From the NCBI RefSeq assembly GCF_034930985.1, contig NZ_JAYGIM010000003.1, positions 372,001 to 436,000 of the forward strand: 64,000 bases of DNA, written 5' to 3'. The position numbers were made by a program, and so were the translations under genes. Within the stretch, counting starts at the first letter, position 1. The number at the start of each line of letters is the position of its first letter. This DNA is from Arcicella lustrica. GTDB lineage: Bacteria > Bacteroidota > Bacteroidia > Cytophagales > Spirosomataceae. Below are positions 40,485-50,343 of this stretch, in pieces. Below the pieces are notes generated by a model, which saw only the letters and a program-made list of their open reading frames with translations, was not told the origin of the DNA and made no database searches.

Positions 40485-43439
40485 ATGCGTTATAAAAGTG
40501 CCATAATTTGGCTGACTGGAATTATTTCAGCCTTATGTTTATTTTTCCTTTCGTTTACTTGGAAAGCAAGCTCAGTTCGTGAAGACGCTATTAATTATGC
40601 GACTTCAAAATCTGGAGAATTAGATCCAGCAAAGAAAACTCATTACATTGACTCTCTTTGGAAACAACCTATTTATTTAGGCTTTACTTTACAAGAAGTA
40701 ACTACTTATGCACTTCATAAAGGTTTGGACTTAGAAGGCGGTCTTCATGCAGTGTTAGAAGTTTCTCCAGTAGAAATCCTTCGTGCATTGTCAGGAAAAA
40801 GCAATGATCCTAACTTCGAAAAAGCAATTCAAGAAGCATCTGCTGCACAAGCAACTTCAACAAAAACTTTCAATGAATTATTCTATGAGGCTTTTGCTAA
40901 AATTGCTCCGAATCAAAAATTGGCATCAATTTTCGCTAACTCTGTAAATCGTGAAAAATTAAATTCTAATTCTTCAGATTCACAAGTAAAGAAAGTAATC
41001 AACGATGAAATTGATGGAGCTGTTGATCGTGTTTATAAAACAGTTCAAACTCGTATTGATAAATTAGGAGTTGCTAACCCTAACATCCAACGTTTACCAG
41101 GAACAAACCGTATTCAAGTAGAATTACCAGGTATTGATAATCCTGAACGTGCTAGAAAATTATTATCAGCAGCTTCTAAATTAGAATTTATAGAAGTAGC
41201 TGAAATTTCTGAATGGGGACCAGGCTTAAATTCTTTAGGTGAATATTTAACTGCGGAAGAAAAGGCTAAAAAAGCAAGTACTGCAACAGCGACAACTTCT
41301 ACCGATACTACAAAAGCTGGTGGATTGGCTGGTCAATTATCAGGTGCTGCTAAAGTAGCGAAAAAAGATTCTGCTGTAAAAGACACAACTGCTGGTTCGG
41401 CACTTACAAAATTGTTTTTGCCTTTGGATAACCAAGGAAGATCTTGGGGTGTTTTCCGTAAAGATACTGCTCGTGTAAATGAATTGTTCAGTCGTCCTGA
41501 AGTAAAAATCATGTTCCCTTCAGGTCTGCAATTTGCTTGGAATGCCATTGGAATTCCTGCAACAAATGGTGACGAAATTATTCCTTTTGAATTCTTGAGA
41601 AAAGCAGAAGGACAAAAAGCACCATTGGATGGAGAAGTAATTACAGATGCGGCTCAAGATTTTGACCAAAACGGACGCCCAGAAGTAACCATGAATATGA
41701 ATGGTACTGGTGCTAGAATTTGGAAAAATTTAACAGCTGCGAATGTTGGAAAACGTATTGCAATTGTATTGGATAACTATATTTACTCTGCTCCAAATAT
41801 TAACGGAGAAATCGCTGGCGGACGTTCATCAATTTCTGGTTCATTCACAGTTGAACAAGCAAAAGATTTAGCGAACGTAATTAAATCAGGTAAATTATCT
41901 GCTCCTACTCGTATCGTTGAAGATGCTTTTATCGGTCCTTCATTAGGTGCTGAGGCTATCAACCAAGGTTATTTCTCAATGGCATTGGGTTTATTGTTAG
42001 TTGTTATCTTCATGATTGGTTACTATGGTAGCCCAGGTTGGATGGCTAATGCTGCACTTTTCTTCAACGTATTCTTTATTGCAGGTGTACTAGTACAAAT
42101 TCAAGCAGCATTAACATTGCCAGGTATCGCAGGTATTGTGTTAACATTAGGTATGGCGGTTGATGCTAACGTATTGATTAACGAGCGTATTCGTGAAGAA
42201 CTTCACCAAGGAAAAGGTTTATTAGAATCTATCAAACTAGGTTATGAAAAAGCACTTTCGGCTATTATTGATGGTAACGTTACCACAATCATTATCGGGG
42301 TTATTTTGATTATTTTTGGTTCAGGTTCTGTAAAAGGATTTGGTGTTACTTTGTGTATCGGCTTAGTTACGTCTGTATTTACTGCTGTATTTGTTTCTCA
42401 TGTTTTTGTAGATTGGATGGCAAATCGTGCTATCAAAGCTGGAAAAGAAAAAGACGTTACTTTTGAAACATTCATTTCTAAAGATCTTTTCAAAGGACTT
42501 AACTTTGACTTTATCGGAAAACGTAAGTATTCATACTGGTTCTCATGGGGTTTAATTGCTGTTGGAGCTATCGTATTAACAATCCAAGGTGGTTTTAACT
42601 TAGGTGTTGACTTCAAAGGTGGTCGTTCTTACGTAGTAGAATTATCTAAACCAGTAGAAGCTGGAACAATTAAAGATGGTTTAGCGGATAGCTTTGAAGG
42701 AAAAGGTGTTGAAGTAAAAACTTTTAATGGTGACACTAAATTAAAAATCACTACGGCATACTTAGTAGAAGACGAAACGATTCAAGCAAACCAGAAAGTT
42801 CGTAAAGCATTAGAAAATGGTTTGAAGACATTTGCTGATGCTAAACCAACAATTGTTTCAGAATCTAAAGTAGGTGCAACCATTGCAGATGATATTTTAA
42901 AACAATCATTCATTTCAATTCTTTATGCTCTAGTTGGTATTTTCATTTACATTTTATTACGTTTCCGTAAATGGCAATATTCATTAGGTGGTATTATCGC
43001 CCTTTTACACGATTCATTAGTAGTATTAGGAATGGTTGGTATTACTCGCCTTTTCGGATTTGAGTTAGAAGTTGACCAAATCTTTATTGCAGCGGTATTA
43101 ACTGTAATTGGTTACTCTATTAACGATACCGTGGTAGTATTCGACCGTATTCGTGAAGAAATTGGTCTTGATGCCGATTTGAGCAACAAAGAATTGATGA
43201 TTAAAACAATTAACCAATCTATTAACCATACTATGAGCCGTACAGTAATGACTGCTACAACAGTATTCTTGGTAGTAACTGTATTGTTATTCTTTGGTGG
43301 AGATATTCTAAGAGGTTTCTCATTCGCCATGTTTATCGGTGTTGTTTTCGGTGCTTATTCTTCAATTTTCGTAGCTGCGCCAATCGTAATCGATTTAGGT
43401 ACGGGTAAGAAAAAAGTTGAACCTGCCGCAAAAGCTTAA
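40485..43439 (+). CDS. secDF: Fused protein translocase SecDF
   Basis: A 984-residue inner-membrane protein that uses the proton gradient to help pull proteins through SecYEG. The SecD half has TM1, the P1 head (GLDLEGGLHAVLEV, RIDKLGVANPNIQRLPGTNR, IQVELPGIDNPERA) and five more helices (GIAGIVLTLGMAVDANVLIN). The SecF half starts near residue 680 (NFDFIGKRKYSYWFSW) and carries GVDFKGGRSYVVEL and the TM4-TM5 block TVIGYSINDTVVVFDRIREE. The P1 region has an extra Ala/Thr/Lys/Asp-rich insert (about 265-300). The fusion is normal for Bacteroidota. A terminator follows directly. Confidence 0.96.
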   Translation: MRYKSAIIWLTGIISALCLFFLSFTWKASSVREDAINYATSKSGELDPAKKTHYIDSLWKQPIYLGFTLQEVTTYALHKGLDLEGGLHAVLEVSPVEILRALSGKSNDPNFEKAIQEASAAQATSTKTFNELFYEAFAKIAPNQKLASIFANSVNREKLNSNSSDSQVKKVINDEIDGAVDRVYKTVQTRIDKLGVANPNIQRLPGTNRIQVELPGIDNPERARKLLSAASKLEFIEVAEISEWGPGLNSLGEYLTAEEKAKKASTATATTSTDTTKAGGLAGQLSGAAKVAKKDSAVKDTTAGSALTKLFLPLDNQGRSWGVFRKDTARVNELFSRPEVKIMFPSGLQFAWNAIGIPATNGDEIIPFEFLRKAEGQKAPLDGEVITDAAQDFDQNGRPEVTMNMNGTGARIWKNLTAANVGKRIAIVLDNYIYSAPNINGEIAGGRSSISGSFTVEQAKDLANVIKSGKLSAPTRIVEDAFIGPSLGAEAINQGYFSMALGLLLVVIFMIGYYGSPGWMANAALFFNVFFIAGVLVQIQAALTLPGIAGIVLTLGMAVDANVLINERIREELHQGKGLLESIKLGYEKALSAIIDGNVTTIIIGVILIIFGSGSVKGFGVTLCIGLVTSVFTAVFVSHVFVDWMANRAIKAGKEKDVTFETFISKDLFKGLNFDFIGKRKYSYWFSWGLIAVGAIVLTIQGGFNLGVDFKGGRSYVVELSKPVEAGTIKDGLADSFEGKGVEVKTFNGDTKLKITTAYLVEDETIQANQKVRKALENGLKTFADAKPTIVSESKVGATIADDILKQSFISILYALVGIFIYILLRFRKWQYSLGGIIALLHDSLVVLGMVGITRLFGFELEVDQIFIAAVLTVIGYSINDTVVVFDRIREEIGLDADLSNKELMIKTINQSINHTMSRTVMTATTVFLVVTVLLFFGGDILRGFSFAMFIGVVFGAYSSIFVAAPIVIDLGTGKKKVEPAAKA

Positions 43440-43449
43440 ATAGTCCATT

Positions 43450-43488
43450 AAAAGACCTGTAAGTTGATTGACTTGCAGGTCTTTTTTT
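43450..43488 (+). terminator. Rho-independent terminator of secDF
   Basis: A 15-bp stem AAAAGACCTGTAAGT / ACTTGCAGGTCTTTT (one G-T pair), 6-nt loop, T run. Confidence 0.92.
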
Positions 43489-43661
43489 GTTTTGACACAA
43501 AATATTCTGTATCTTCAAAGATGTTTAAACAAAATATACTTTCGTAGAATGAAGTATTAATACTTTTTTATCTCGAAAGGATTTCTTTGAACAAAAAACA
43601 GATTTATTAAACTAACCAAAATCTAAAAATCACTTCAAATTCACACAAAAACTAAAACCCT

Positions 43662-45110
43662 ATGAATAACAGTATTTGGCGTAAAAAACCAATGGCAGCC
43701 TACGAAGCTGACATGAAAAAATCTGAACTTAAACGTGTTCTTACAAAGTGGGGGCTTACTTCACTAGGTATCGGAGCAATTATTGGTGGAGGTATTTTTA
43801 CTTTAACGGGTATTGCTGCCCACGACCACGCCGGTCCAGCTTTAGCACTTGCTTTCGTCATTGCAGCCATCGGTTGTACATTTGCTTCCCTTTGTTATGC
43901 TGAATTTTCATCCATTCTTCCCGTTGAAGGTTCTGCGTATGCGTATTCTTACGGTACCGTTGGTGAAATCTTTGCTTGGCTAATTGGCTGGAACCTTATC
44001 CTTGAATATATGATGGGCGCTACCACAGTAGCGGTAGCATGGTCTGGTTATTTCGAAAAACTCGTTCATTTATTTGGAATTGAATTGCCAGTAACTTTAA
44101 TGAACGACCCTTATACGGCTGGTACAAAACTAGGTGTTGATGGCCCAGTTCCAGCTTTCAATATTGCAGCCTTTTTTATCACATGGATTGTAACTTCTGT
44201 ATTAGTAAGAGGTATTCAAGAATCTGCTAAAACAAACAATATTATTGTAATTACTAAACTTTCGGTAGTATTATTCGTAATTATTGTAGGTGCATTCTTT
44301 GTAAAAACAGAAAACTGGCATCCATTCATTCCAGAAAGAGTATTTGATGCAGATGGTAAAGGACACTTCGGCTGGGATGGTGTTGTAACTGCAGCAACCA
44401 TTGTATTCTTTGCTTATATCGGTTTCGATGCCGTATCTACGCAAGCTGGTGAAGCCATCAACCCTCGTAAAGATATTCCTTTTGCTATCGTAGCATCTTT
44501 AGTAATCTGTACTATTTTATATATTTTGGTATCTTTAGTATTAACAGGAATGGTAAAATACGACACCCTAGATTTAAAAGCACCAGTAGCTTCGGCTTTT
44601 GCTGATGCTGGCTTACCTTGGGCAGTGTTTATCATTACCATTGCTGCTGTAGCTGGTCTTACTTCTGTAATGTTGGTAATGATGCTTGGACAAACTCGTA
44701 TTTTCTTAGGAATGGCGAAAGATGGTTTATTACCAGCTTTCTTCAAAACGATTCACCCAAATTTCAAAACACCTTGGAAAAGCACAATCTTAGTTGGTCT
44801 TATCGTATCAATTGTATCAGCACTTACACCAATTGATAAAGTATCTGAAATGTGTTCAATGGGTACTTTGTTAGCTTTCGCTATGATTTCGGGTGCAGTA
44901 CTTTTATTGCGTTACCAACAGCCAGACATCGAACGTCCATACAAAGCGCCACTTATCTGGTTTGTAGCACCGATGGGAGTACTTTTCAATGTGTTTTTAA
45001 TGACACAAGTAAGAAGAGAAACTTGGCACGCATTCTTGATTTGGAGTACTTTAGGTATTTTAGTGTATTTCCTTTACAGTAGAAATAAAAGTAATTTGAA
45101 TAAGAACTAG
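43662..45110 (+). CDS. APC-family amino acid permease
   Basis: A 482-residue transporter with about twelve membrane helices. The first helix carries the substrate-binding glycines of the APC fold (SLGIGAIIGGGIFTLTGIAA), followed by GPALALAFVIAAIGCTFASL and the EFSSILPVEGSAYAYSYGTV segment. The overall pattern matches the cationic amino acid transporter (CAT/YfnA) group, which symports or exchanges amino acids. It is a single-gene unit bounded by terminators. Confidence 0.92.
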   Translation: MNNSIWRKKPMAAYEADMKKSELKRVLTKWGLTSLGIGAIIGGGIFTLTGIAAHDHAGPALALAFVIAAIGCTFASLCYAEFSSILPVEGSAYAYSYGTVGEIFAWLIGWNLILEYMMGATTVAVAWSGYFEKLVHLFGIELPVTLMNDPYTAGTKLGVDGPVPAFNIAAFFITWIVTSVLVRGIQESAKTNNIIVITKLSVVLFVIIVGAFFVKTENWHPFIPERVFDADGKGHFGWDGVVTAATIVFFAYIGFDAVSTQAGEAINPRKDIPFAIVASLVICTILYILVSLVLTGMVKYDTLDLKAPVASAFADAGLPWAVFIITIAAVAGLTSVMLVMMLGQTRIFLGMAKDGLLPAFFKTIHPNFKTPWKSTILVGLIVSIVSALTPIDKVSEMCSMGTLLAFAMISGAVLLLRYQQPDIERPYKAPLIWFVAPMGVLFNVFLMTQVRRETWHAFLIWSTLGILVYFLYSRNKSNLNKN

Positions 45111-45134
45111 TAATTATTTGATTACTCCATTTAA

Positions 45135-45172
45135 AAACCTCACAGAAAACAAATTTCTGTGAGGTTTCTTTT
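45135..45172 (+). terminator. Rho-independent terminator of the permease gene
   Basis: Perfect 14-bp stem AAACCTCACAGAAA / TTTCTGTGAGGTTT with a 5-nt loop, then CTTTTTTT. Confidence 0.92.
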
Positions 45173-45258
45173 TTTATGAGTAATTTTGCAACTTATTTAA
45201 AAGATTTTTCAGGATTGAGGTGAATTAAAGTACTCAATCACTCATTTATAGATTGAAA

Positions 45259-46860
45259 ATGGCAACCATACAAGAAGAAATACATAAACGCCGTACTTTC
45301 GGTATTATCTCTCACCCCGATGCGGGAAAAACAACACTTACCGAAAAATTACTTTTATTTGGAGGTGCTATCCAAACGGCTGGTGCAGTAAAATCAAATA
45401 AAATCAAAAAGGGAGCAACTTCCGATTTCATGGAGATTGAACGCCAAAGAGGTATTTCGGTAGCTACTTCTGTAATGACTTTCGAGTACAATAATCTTAA
45501 AATCAATATTTTGGATACTCCTGGTCACAAGGATTTTGCTGAAGATACTTATAGAACTTTAACGGCTGTCGATTCTGTAATTTTGGTTATCGACTGCGTA
45601 AAAGGTGTAGAAGAGCAAACCGAACGTTTGATGGAAGTTTGTCGTATGAGAAATACGCCTGTAATCGTATTCATCAATAAAATGGATAGAGAAGGACAAA
45701 ATCCTTTTGATTTACTAGATGAATTAGAACAAAAACTGAATATCAAAGTACGCCCGCTTACTTGGCCAATCAACATTGGTTCAAACTTCAAAGGTGTTTA
45801 TAATATTTATGAAAAATCGCTGAACATCTTCAATGCGAATAAAACCAAAATTGAAAAAGAAGTTGTTTCAGTAGATATTTGGTCGGAAGAATTAGACAAA
45901 AAAGTAGGCGAAAAAGATGCTAATCAATTACGTGAAGATATTGAATTGATTGAAGGCGTTTACGGAGATTTTGACAGAAGTATTTATTTGTCGGGAGAAG
46001 TAGCGCCAGTTTTCTTTGGTTCGGCTGTTAATAATTTTGGTGTGCAAGAATTATTGGACACTTTCACTGAAATTGCCCCAAGTACGCAAGCACGAAAAAC
46101 TGACGTAAGAATTGTAGAACCAGAAGAGAAAAAATTCACTGGTTTTATTTTCAAAATCCACGCCAATCTCGACCCAAAACACCGTGATAGAATTGCTTTC
46201 TTAAGAGTTTGTTCAGGAACATTCGAGCGTAATAAATTTTACAAACACGTTCGTTTAGATAAAAACCTTCGTTTCAACAATCCATATAATTTCATGGCTC
46301 AAGAAAAAGAAGTAATCGAAGAAGGTTTTCCGGGCGATGTAATTGGTTTATATGATACTGGAAACTTTAAAATTGGCGATACTTTGTCGGAAGGAGAAGT
46401 AATGCAATACCAAGGTATTCCAAGTTTCTCTCCAGAAATTTTCAAAGAATTAATGAACCTTGACCCTATGAAATCTAAACAATTGGAAAAAGGAATTCAA
46501 CAATTGACTGACGAAGGAGTAGCACAATTATTCGTTCAACCACATTTAGGAAATAGAAAAATTGTAGGAACAGTTGGAGAACTTCAATACGAAGTAATTC
46601 AATATCGTTTGGAGCATGAGTACGGTGCAAAATGTCGTTTCGACCACCGTGACATTGCCAAAGCTTGTTGGGTAACTTCTGATGACGAGAAAAAACTTAC
46701 AGAATTTGTAAGATTAAAAGCTCAAAACATCGCACAAGATAAAGACGGGAACTTTGTATTTTTAGCAGAATCAGAATGGATTTTAAGAATGAATATCCAA
46801 AATAATCCAGATATTCAATTTCACTTTACTTCGGAATTTAAGAGAGCGGTTGAAGCATAA
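45259..46860 (+). CDS. prfC: Peptide chain release factor 3
   Basis: A 533-residue translational GTPase that removes RF1/RF2 from ribosomes after termination. The start is the ATG at 45259; the frame continues two codons upstream only to a TTG. GTPase motifs are HPDAGKTTLTEKLL (G1), RQRGISVATSV (G2), DTPGHKDF (G3) and NKMDREG (G4), followed by the RF3-type domains (GFIFKIHANLDPKHRDRIAF, the GTFERNKFYKHVRLDKNLRF segment) and the C-terminal AKCRFDHRDIAKACW region. The length is as expected. Confidence 0.95.
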   Translation: MATIQEEIHKRRTFGIISHPDAGKTTLTEKLLLFGGAIQTAGAVKSNKIKKGATSDFMEIERQRGISVATSVMTFEYNNLKINILDTPGHKDFAEDTYRTLTAVDSVILVIDCVKGVEEQTERLMEVCRMRNTPVIVFINKMDREGQNPFDLLDELEQKLNIKVRPLTWPINIGSNFKGVYNIYEKSLNIFNANKTKIEKEVVSVDIWSEELDKKVGEKDANQLREDIELIEGVYGDFDRSIYLSGEVAPVFFGSAVNNFGVQELLDTFTEIAPSTQARKTDVRIVEPEEKKFTGFIFKIHANLDPKHRDRIAFLRVCSGTFERNKFYKHVRLDKNLRFNNPYNFMAQEKEVIEEGFPGDVIGLYDTGNFKIGDTLSEGEVMQYQGIPSFSPEIFKELMNLDPMKSKQLEKGIQQLTDEGVAQLFVQPHLGNRKIVGTVGELQYEVIQYRLEHEYGAKCRFDHRDIAKACWVTSDDEKKLTEFVRLKAQNIAQDKDGNFVFLAESEWILRMNIQNNPDIQFHFTSEFKRAVEA

Positions 46861-46986
46861 TTATAACTTTTCAAAGAAAATCGACCGTATAATAAGTTTT
46901 AAACTCTTGGTAATAATAAATATCAGTATTTTGGCTATATTGTTCTTTTAAATAGATTTAGAACTCACTTAAATCCTGTCTTTTCC

Positions 46987-47430
46987 ATGAAAAAAATTAT
47001 CGTCTTATCATCTATGCTGTTTTTAACAGTATGTTCAAAATCATTCGCTTCTACGCCAAGTGAATATTTAGCTAATGATGCTGCCATAGAAGCAACATTG
47101 AGCAATGGTGTTGAAGTAGCAAGTTTAATGCCTTCTGTTAATGCTGAAGCATCTAATAATGCATTGGCTACAACAAGCAGTTTACCTACAACTTCAGTAG
47201 CTGGTAGTAAAAATGCAGCAACAGCATTTATATTATCAACATTCTTAGGGGGTTTAGGGATTCACCGTTTCTACATGGGTACAGCAACATTAACTGGAGT
47301 GGGGTATATCCTAACTTTAGGAGGTTGTGGTATTGTAGCTTTTGTTGACTGGGTAGTGTTGTTAATCGCTTTAGTTAACGACGAAGGTATTTCAAAATAT
47401 GAAGACAACCCTAAATTCTTTATGTGGTAG
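46987..47430 (+). CDS. TM2-domain membrane protein
   Basis: A 147-residue protein with a signal-like N-terminus (MKKIIVLSSMLFLTVCSKSF), a Ser/Thr/Ala-rich middle (about 55-80) and a C-terminal TM2 domain: NAATAFILSTFLGGLGIHRF, then YMGTATLTGVGYI and GCGIVAFVDWVVLLIALVND. TM2 pairs of helices with a GxxxxHRFYxG turn occur in many small membrane proteins of unknown role. It faces a convergent operon whose last two products have TM2-like C-termini, which suggests a functional grouping. The two units share one bidirectional terminator. Confidence 0.8.
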   Translation: MKKIIVLSSMLFLTVCSKSFASTPSEYLANDAAIEATLSNGVEVASLMPSVNAEASNNALATTSSLPTTSVAGSKNAATAFILSTFLGGLGIHRFYMGTATLTGVGYILTLGGCGIVAFVDWVVLLIALVNDEGISKYEDNPKFFMW

Positions 47431-47460
47431 GTTTAATAGTCTTCAATTTTTTCTTAATAA

Positions 47461-47496
47461 AAAAAGCCAAGAACAAAATATCGTTCTTGGCTTTTT
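47461..47496. terminator. Bidirectional terminator
   Basis: A 14-bp perfect stem AAAAAGCCAAGAAC / GTTCTTGGCTTTTT with an 8-nt loop and A/T tracts on both sides. It lies between the convergent TM2 gene and the 47496 gene, touching the latter's stop codon. Confidence 0.85.
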
Positions 47497-48368
47497 CAAT
47501 TTTCAAGTTCTATTAATGCCTTGGTTACTTTCATTGTATATAAGTCTATCAATTGGCGATTCTTTTGCTCTGCCAATAATTCTGTACGTCTTATTCCTCC
47601 AAAATAAAATGCCTGAAACAAACCAAAACCAGTAAAAAAACCCGATAAGTAATATCCTTTAGAAATATTATGAAAGCCAAAACCAAGTGTGGCAATTTGT
47701 AAACCCAATGAAACCAAGCCTTCTGTAGTATTTCCAACATAAAGCATTCCTGCACCGGGTAAAAAAGTAGCCAAAGCAGCTGCTTTTTTCACATTTTTAA
47801 ATTTGTTTGACTTTTCAAATGCAAAAACGGAATCGACATTCATTTTTACATTTTTAGCGCTGGCATAAGCACCAAATACTTCTTTTGCTTCGGGATAGCG
47901 TTTAAGTTGTGTTAAGCAAAGTATTTCCCACAGTTTGCTATTTTGTGTTAGTAAAGAATCTTTTACAAAAAATCTTAATTGCTGAATCTGACTAAGTGCA
48001 TCCTCATAAAAACCTGATAAATAATAACATACAATCAACTCGTTTCGCAAAAGAAACTGACTTGAATCCGATAAATTTGACAAATCGAATCTCAAAGCTG
48101 TTTTCCCAGCCTCAGCATACTTTCCCATTACTTTCAAGCAATAGACTTTCTTTAATAAACAGTTATTTTTCGCTTCTTGTAAACTGATTGCAGAAAGTGT
48201 AGTATCTGGAAATTCTACTAATTCAAAATAACTCCTTTCATAAGTCAACAATGCAACATCATATTGTTTGTTCAACAATAAGCTATCTCCTTCCCGAAAA
48301 TCCTGAGCATAAGATTTAGTTGAAAATAGTACGCAAAGGAATGTGCATATCAAATAATATTTGTTCAT
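47496..48368 (-). CDS. TPR protein with TM2-like C-terminal membrane segment
   Basis: A 290-residue exported protein (signal MNKYYLICTFLCVLFSTKSY, then AQ). The soluble part, about 25-190, is built of TPR-like helices (NKQYDVALLTYERSYFELVE, CLTQLKRYPEAKEVFGAYAS). The C-terminus has a TM2-like hairpin (ALATFLPGAGMLYVGNTTEG, then LVSLGLQIATLG) and further hydrophobic segments. It overlaps the 3' end of the upstream gene by 53 bp. It is the last of four genes encoding a LolA-like protein, YidD and two proteins of this architecture. It looks paralogous to 48316-49212. Function unknown; envelope assembly is a guess from context. Confidence 0.68.
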   Translation of the reverse strand: MNKYYLICTFLCVLFSTKSYAQDFREGDSLLLNKQYDVALLTYERSYFELVEFPDTTLSAISLQEAKNNCLLKKVYCLKVMGKYAEAGKTALRFDLSNLSDSSQFLLRNELIVCYYLSGFYEDALSQIQQLRFFVKDSLLTQNSKLWEILCLTQLKRYPEAKEVFGAYASAKNVKMNVDSVFAFEKSNKFKNVKKAAALATFLPGAGMLYVGNTTEGLVSLGLQIATLGFGFHNISKGYYLSGFFTGFGLFQAFYFGGIRRTELLAEQKNRQLIDLYTMKVTKALIELEN

Positions 48369-49212
48369 CTATCTTATCGTTAAATTCTTGTCTTTTGATT
48401 TTTAAACTCAAAGCACTTCCCCAAATATTGCCTATATAAAATAAACTAAATAAACCTCCATAAATAATAAATCTAGGGCTTGATACTCCATCTTTTCGCA
48501 AACCTTCGTAAGCTTGCATACCCAATATAGCATTTTGTATAAATGTTGAAACCCCTTGTCCTAATTGCCCACCAACATATATTTTCCCTGCTCCAGGTAT
48601 AATGGCAGATAGTAAAGCGGCTTTCAATGGCGACTTCCGTTGTTGTTTCTGAATAATTTCTCTGTAATCTTTAAAATTACTTTGTTGCTTTTGGAGTGGA
48701 TAATATTCCTCTGAAAAATGATTCTTAAGAGAATCAAATACACTAAGGTTACGATTTAAAAGATTAAGACCTGCCAACTCAAAAGTACGAATTGCCGTAG
48801 TCAGACTATCTTTTGCATCAACAGCAAGAAACAATTTTTGAGCCTGATTAATATTACGAAGATAACTATAGGAAATGCCTGATAAGAATAATGATTTTTT
48901 AAAGTATTGACTCGAAGGATTTACTTTCGAAAAATAAAAAGTGCAAGAATCAAGTTTTTTGAGAGAGTAAAAAGCTAATCCTTTCCAATATGGAAGTTCA
49001 AATCGTTGCTGTGTAGCGTCTGGATAACGATTTTGTAATTGAGAAATTAAAGTAATAGCATCTCGATGCTCATCTTTTGCTAACAAATACTGTAAAAACA
49101 AACTATCTTTTTTGATTTGAGAGCAAGCTATTTTAGGCATTATAGCGACAAAAAGCATCAAGATTAAGCTTTTTGAGATAGGTTTTCTAAAAAGAGAATT
49201 GTGTAGTTCCAT
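48316..49212 (-). CDS. TPR protein with TM2-like C-terminal membrane segment
   Basis: A 298-residue exported protein with TPR-like helices after a signal sequence (about residues 15-32, SLILMLFVAIMPKIACSQ) and a C-terminal TM2-like region KAALLSAIIPGAGKIYVGGQ, then LGQGVSTFIQNAILG and a further helix near 250. The PGAGxxYVG turn matches that of the next gene, and the two look like a duplicated pair. The start shares one base with the yidD-like stop. The stop codon lies 53 bp inside the next gene, so translation is probably coupled. Confidence 0.68.
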   Translation of the reverse strand: MELHNSLFRKPISKSLILMLFVAIMPKIACSQIKKDSLFLQYLLAKDEHRDAITLISQLQNRYPDATQQRFELPYWKGLAFYSLKKLDSCTFYFSKVNPSSQYFKKSLFLSGISYSYLRNINQAQKLFLAVDAKDSLTTAIRTFELAGLNLLNRNLSVFDSLKNHFSEEYYPLQKQQSNFKDYREIIQKQQRKSPLKAALLSAIIPGAGKIYVGGQLGQGVSTFIQNAILGMQAYEGLRKDGVSSPRFIIYGGLFSLFYIGNIWGSALSLKIKRQEFNDKIDEQILFDMHIPLRTIFN

Positions 49213-49646
49213 TATTCTATTTTATACATCTTGGGAGAATCTATTACTTTACCTTGTTCATTTACTCTGAATGGATTAATTGTAGTTCCACTTATTCTAT
49301 TGCATCTAGCCAAACGGTCAGCAGTAAGTGCCAGTCCTTTTACAATACCATATTCTTGAATAGCTGATTGGCTAAATCTTGAACATGAAAGTTCATATAA
49401 ACAATTGGCTGAAAATTGTGGAGATATTACTTTCTGATAAACCTTTAATGAACCATTCAAAAACAGTAATATCGGATTGAATGTTTTAGGTTTTTGTGTT
49501 TGAGCCGAAAGCTTTGAGCTACTGTCTTTTTGAATCAAATATGTTAAATCTGTTTTTAAACTTTGTGCCCTAATTCCTTGAGCAAGAAAAAAACAGGAAA
49601 TCAACAAAATCACATGAACCGAAACTTTATTTAAGGACTTTCGCAT
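49212..49646 (-). CDS. YidD-family protein with N-terminal signal peptide
   Basis: A 144-residue protein with a signal peptide (about 1-28, VHVILLISCFFLAQGIRAQ), a linker, and a C-terminal YidD domain (about 68-125): the LKVYQKVISPQFSANCLYEL block, then SCSRFSQSAIQEYG and LTADRLARCNR. Classical YidD is a 70-90-residue cytoplasmic-side helper of YidC insertion encoded beside rnpA and yidC. Here it carries an export signal and sits between a LolA-like gene (20-bp overlap) and two TPR/TM2-like genes (1-bp overlap). This suggests a periplasmic or outer-envelope version. The role is not established. Confidence 0.78.
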   Translation of the reverse strand: MRKSLNKVSVHVILLISCFFLAQGIRAQSLKTDLTYLIQKDSSSKLSAQTQKPKTFNPILLFLNGSLKVYQKVISPQFSANCLYELSCSRFSQSAIQEYGIVKGLALTADRLARCNRISGTTINPFRVNEQGKVIDSPKMYKIE

Positions 49647-50343
49647 TGGCAGGAATTGTAAAATCTGACAGTTTGCTATTTACAGCTTCATTGATTTTTA
49701 TATCAGCGTATGTTGTCTTCGCAATGACAGAATCTTTAGCAGAGAAATAATCTATTTGAGTAACAGTAAGTGGAAAATCAAGCCCGCCAAAGTTCTGATA
49801 ATTATAGTAATACATCTTTTTGATTACTTGTCCATTCCCACCGATATACTTCGTATAAATTGGATTAGCACCATCATGCACTAACTCAACCGACTTTATA
49901 TCTTTCGCCAATCGTGCTGGTGCAGCCCAAGTACTTATCATTAAGTTTTTTTCGAACTTGGTATTTTTATTAACAAAACCCATTGCTCTTAAACCTAAAT
50001 CTGCCTTTTGGTTATTCAGGAAATAATAAAACTGAGAAGTCTCTGTACTAAAAAGATAATTCACTTGTTGAATTACAGTATTTTTAACAGGATCGTAAAT
50101 AGAAATTTCTCCTTTAGAAGTATTAATAATATATTGGTTACTTGGTAGAGAATAATGACTAATCATTTTGCCACCAGCTAATTGATAAAAAATATCAGCT
50201 TTTACAGTAACAGTCTTCCCTGCTCTTACTGAACGAGAAATCATCGATGCTCCTATTTTTTTGATATTACTAGAGGAAGTAAAAGCTAGTGAGAAGAAGG
50301 TTATCAGAACCCCAAAAATAAATGTTGACCTTTTATTAAGCAT
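49627..50343 (-). CDS. LolA-like periplasmic lipoprotein carrier-family protein
   Basis: A 238-residue exported protein. After the signal segment (about 1-23, STFIFGVLITFFSLAF) the beta-rich body reads like the LolA/outer-membrane lipoprotein-sorting fold: VTVKADIFYQLAGGKMISHY, then NTSKGEISIYDPVKNTVIQQ and a C-terminal FTIPANAKVLK block typical of this group. It would bind lipoproteins or other hydrophobic cargo in the periplasm. First gene of a tightly overlapping four-gene operon. The family call rests on strand pattern, so it is moderate. Confidence 0.62.
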   Translation of the reverse strand: MLNKRSTFIFGVLITFFSLAFTSSSNIKKIGASMISRSVRAGKTVTVKADIFYQLAGGKMISHYSLPSNQYIINTSKGEISIYDPVKNTVIQQVNYLFSTETSQFYYFLNNQKADLGLRAMGFVNKNTKFEKNLMISTWAAPARLAKDIKSVELVHDGANPIYTKYIGGNGQVIKKMYYYNYQNFGGLDFPLTVTQIDYFSAKDSVIAKTTYADIKINEAVNSKLSDFTIPANAKVLK

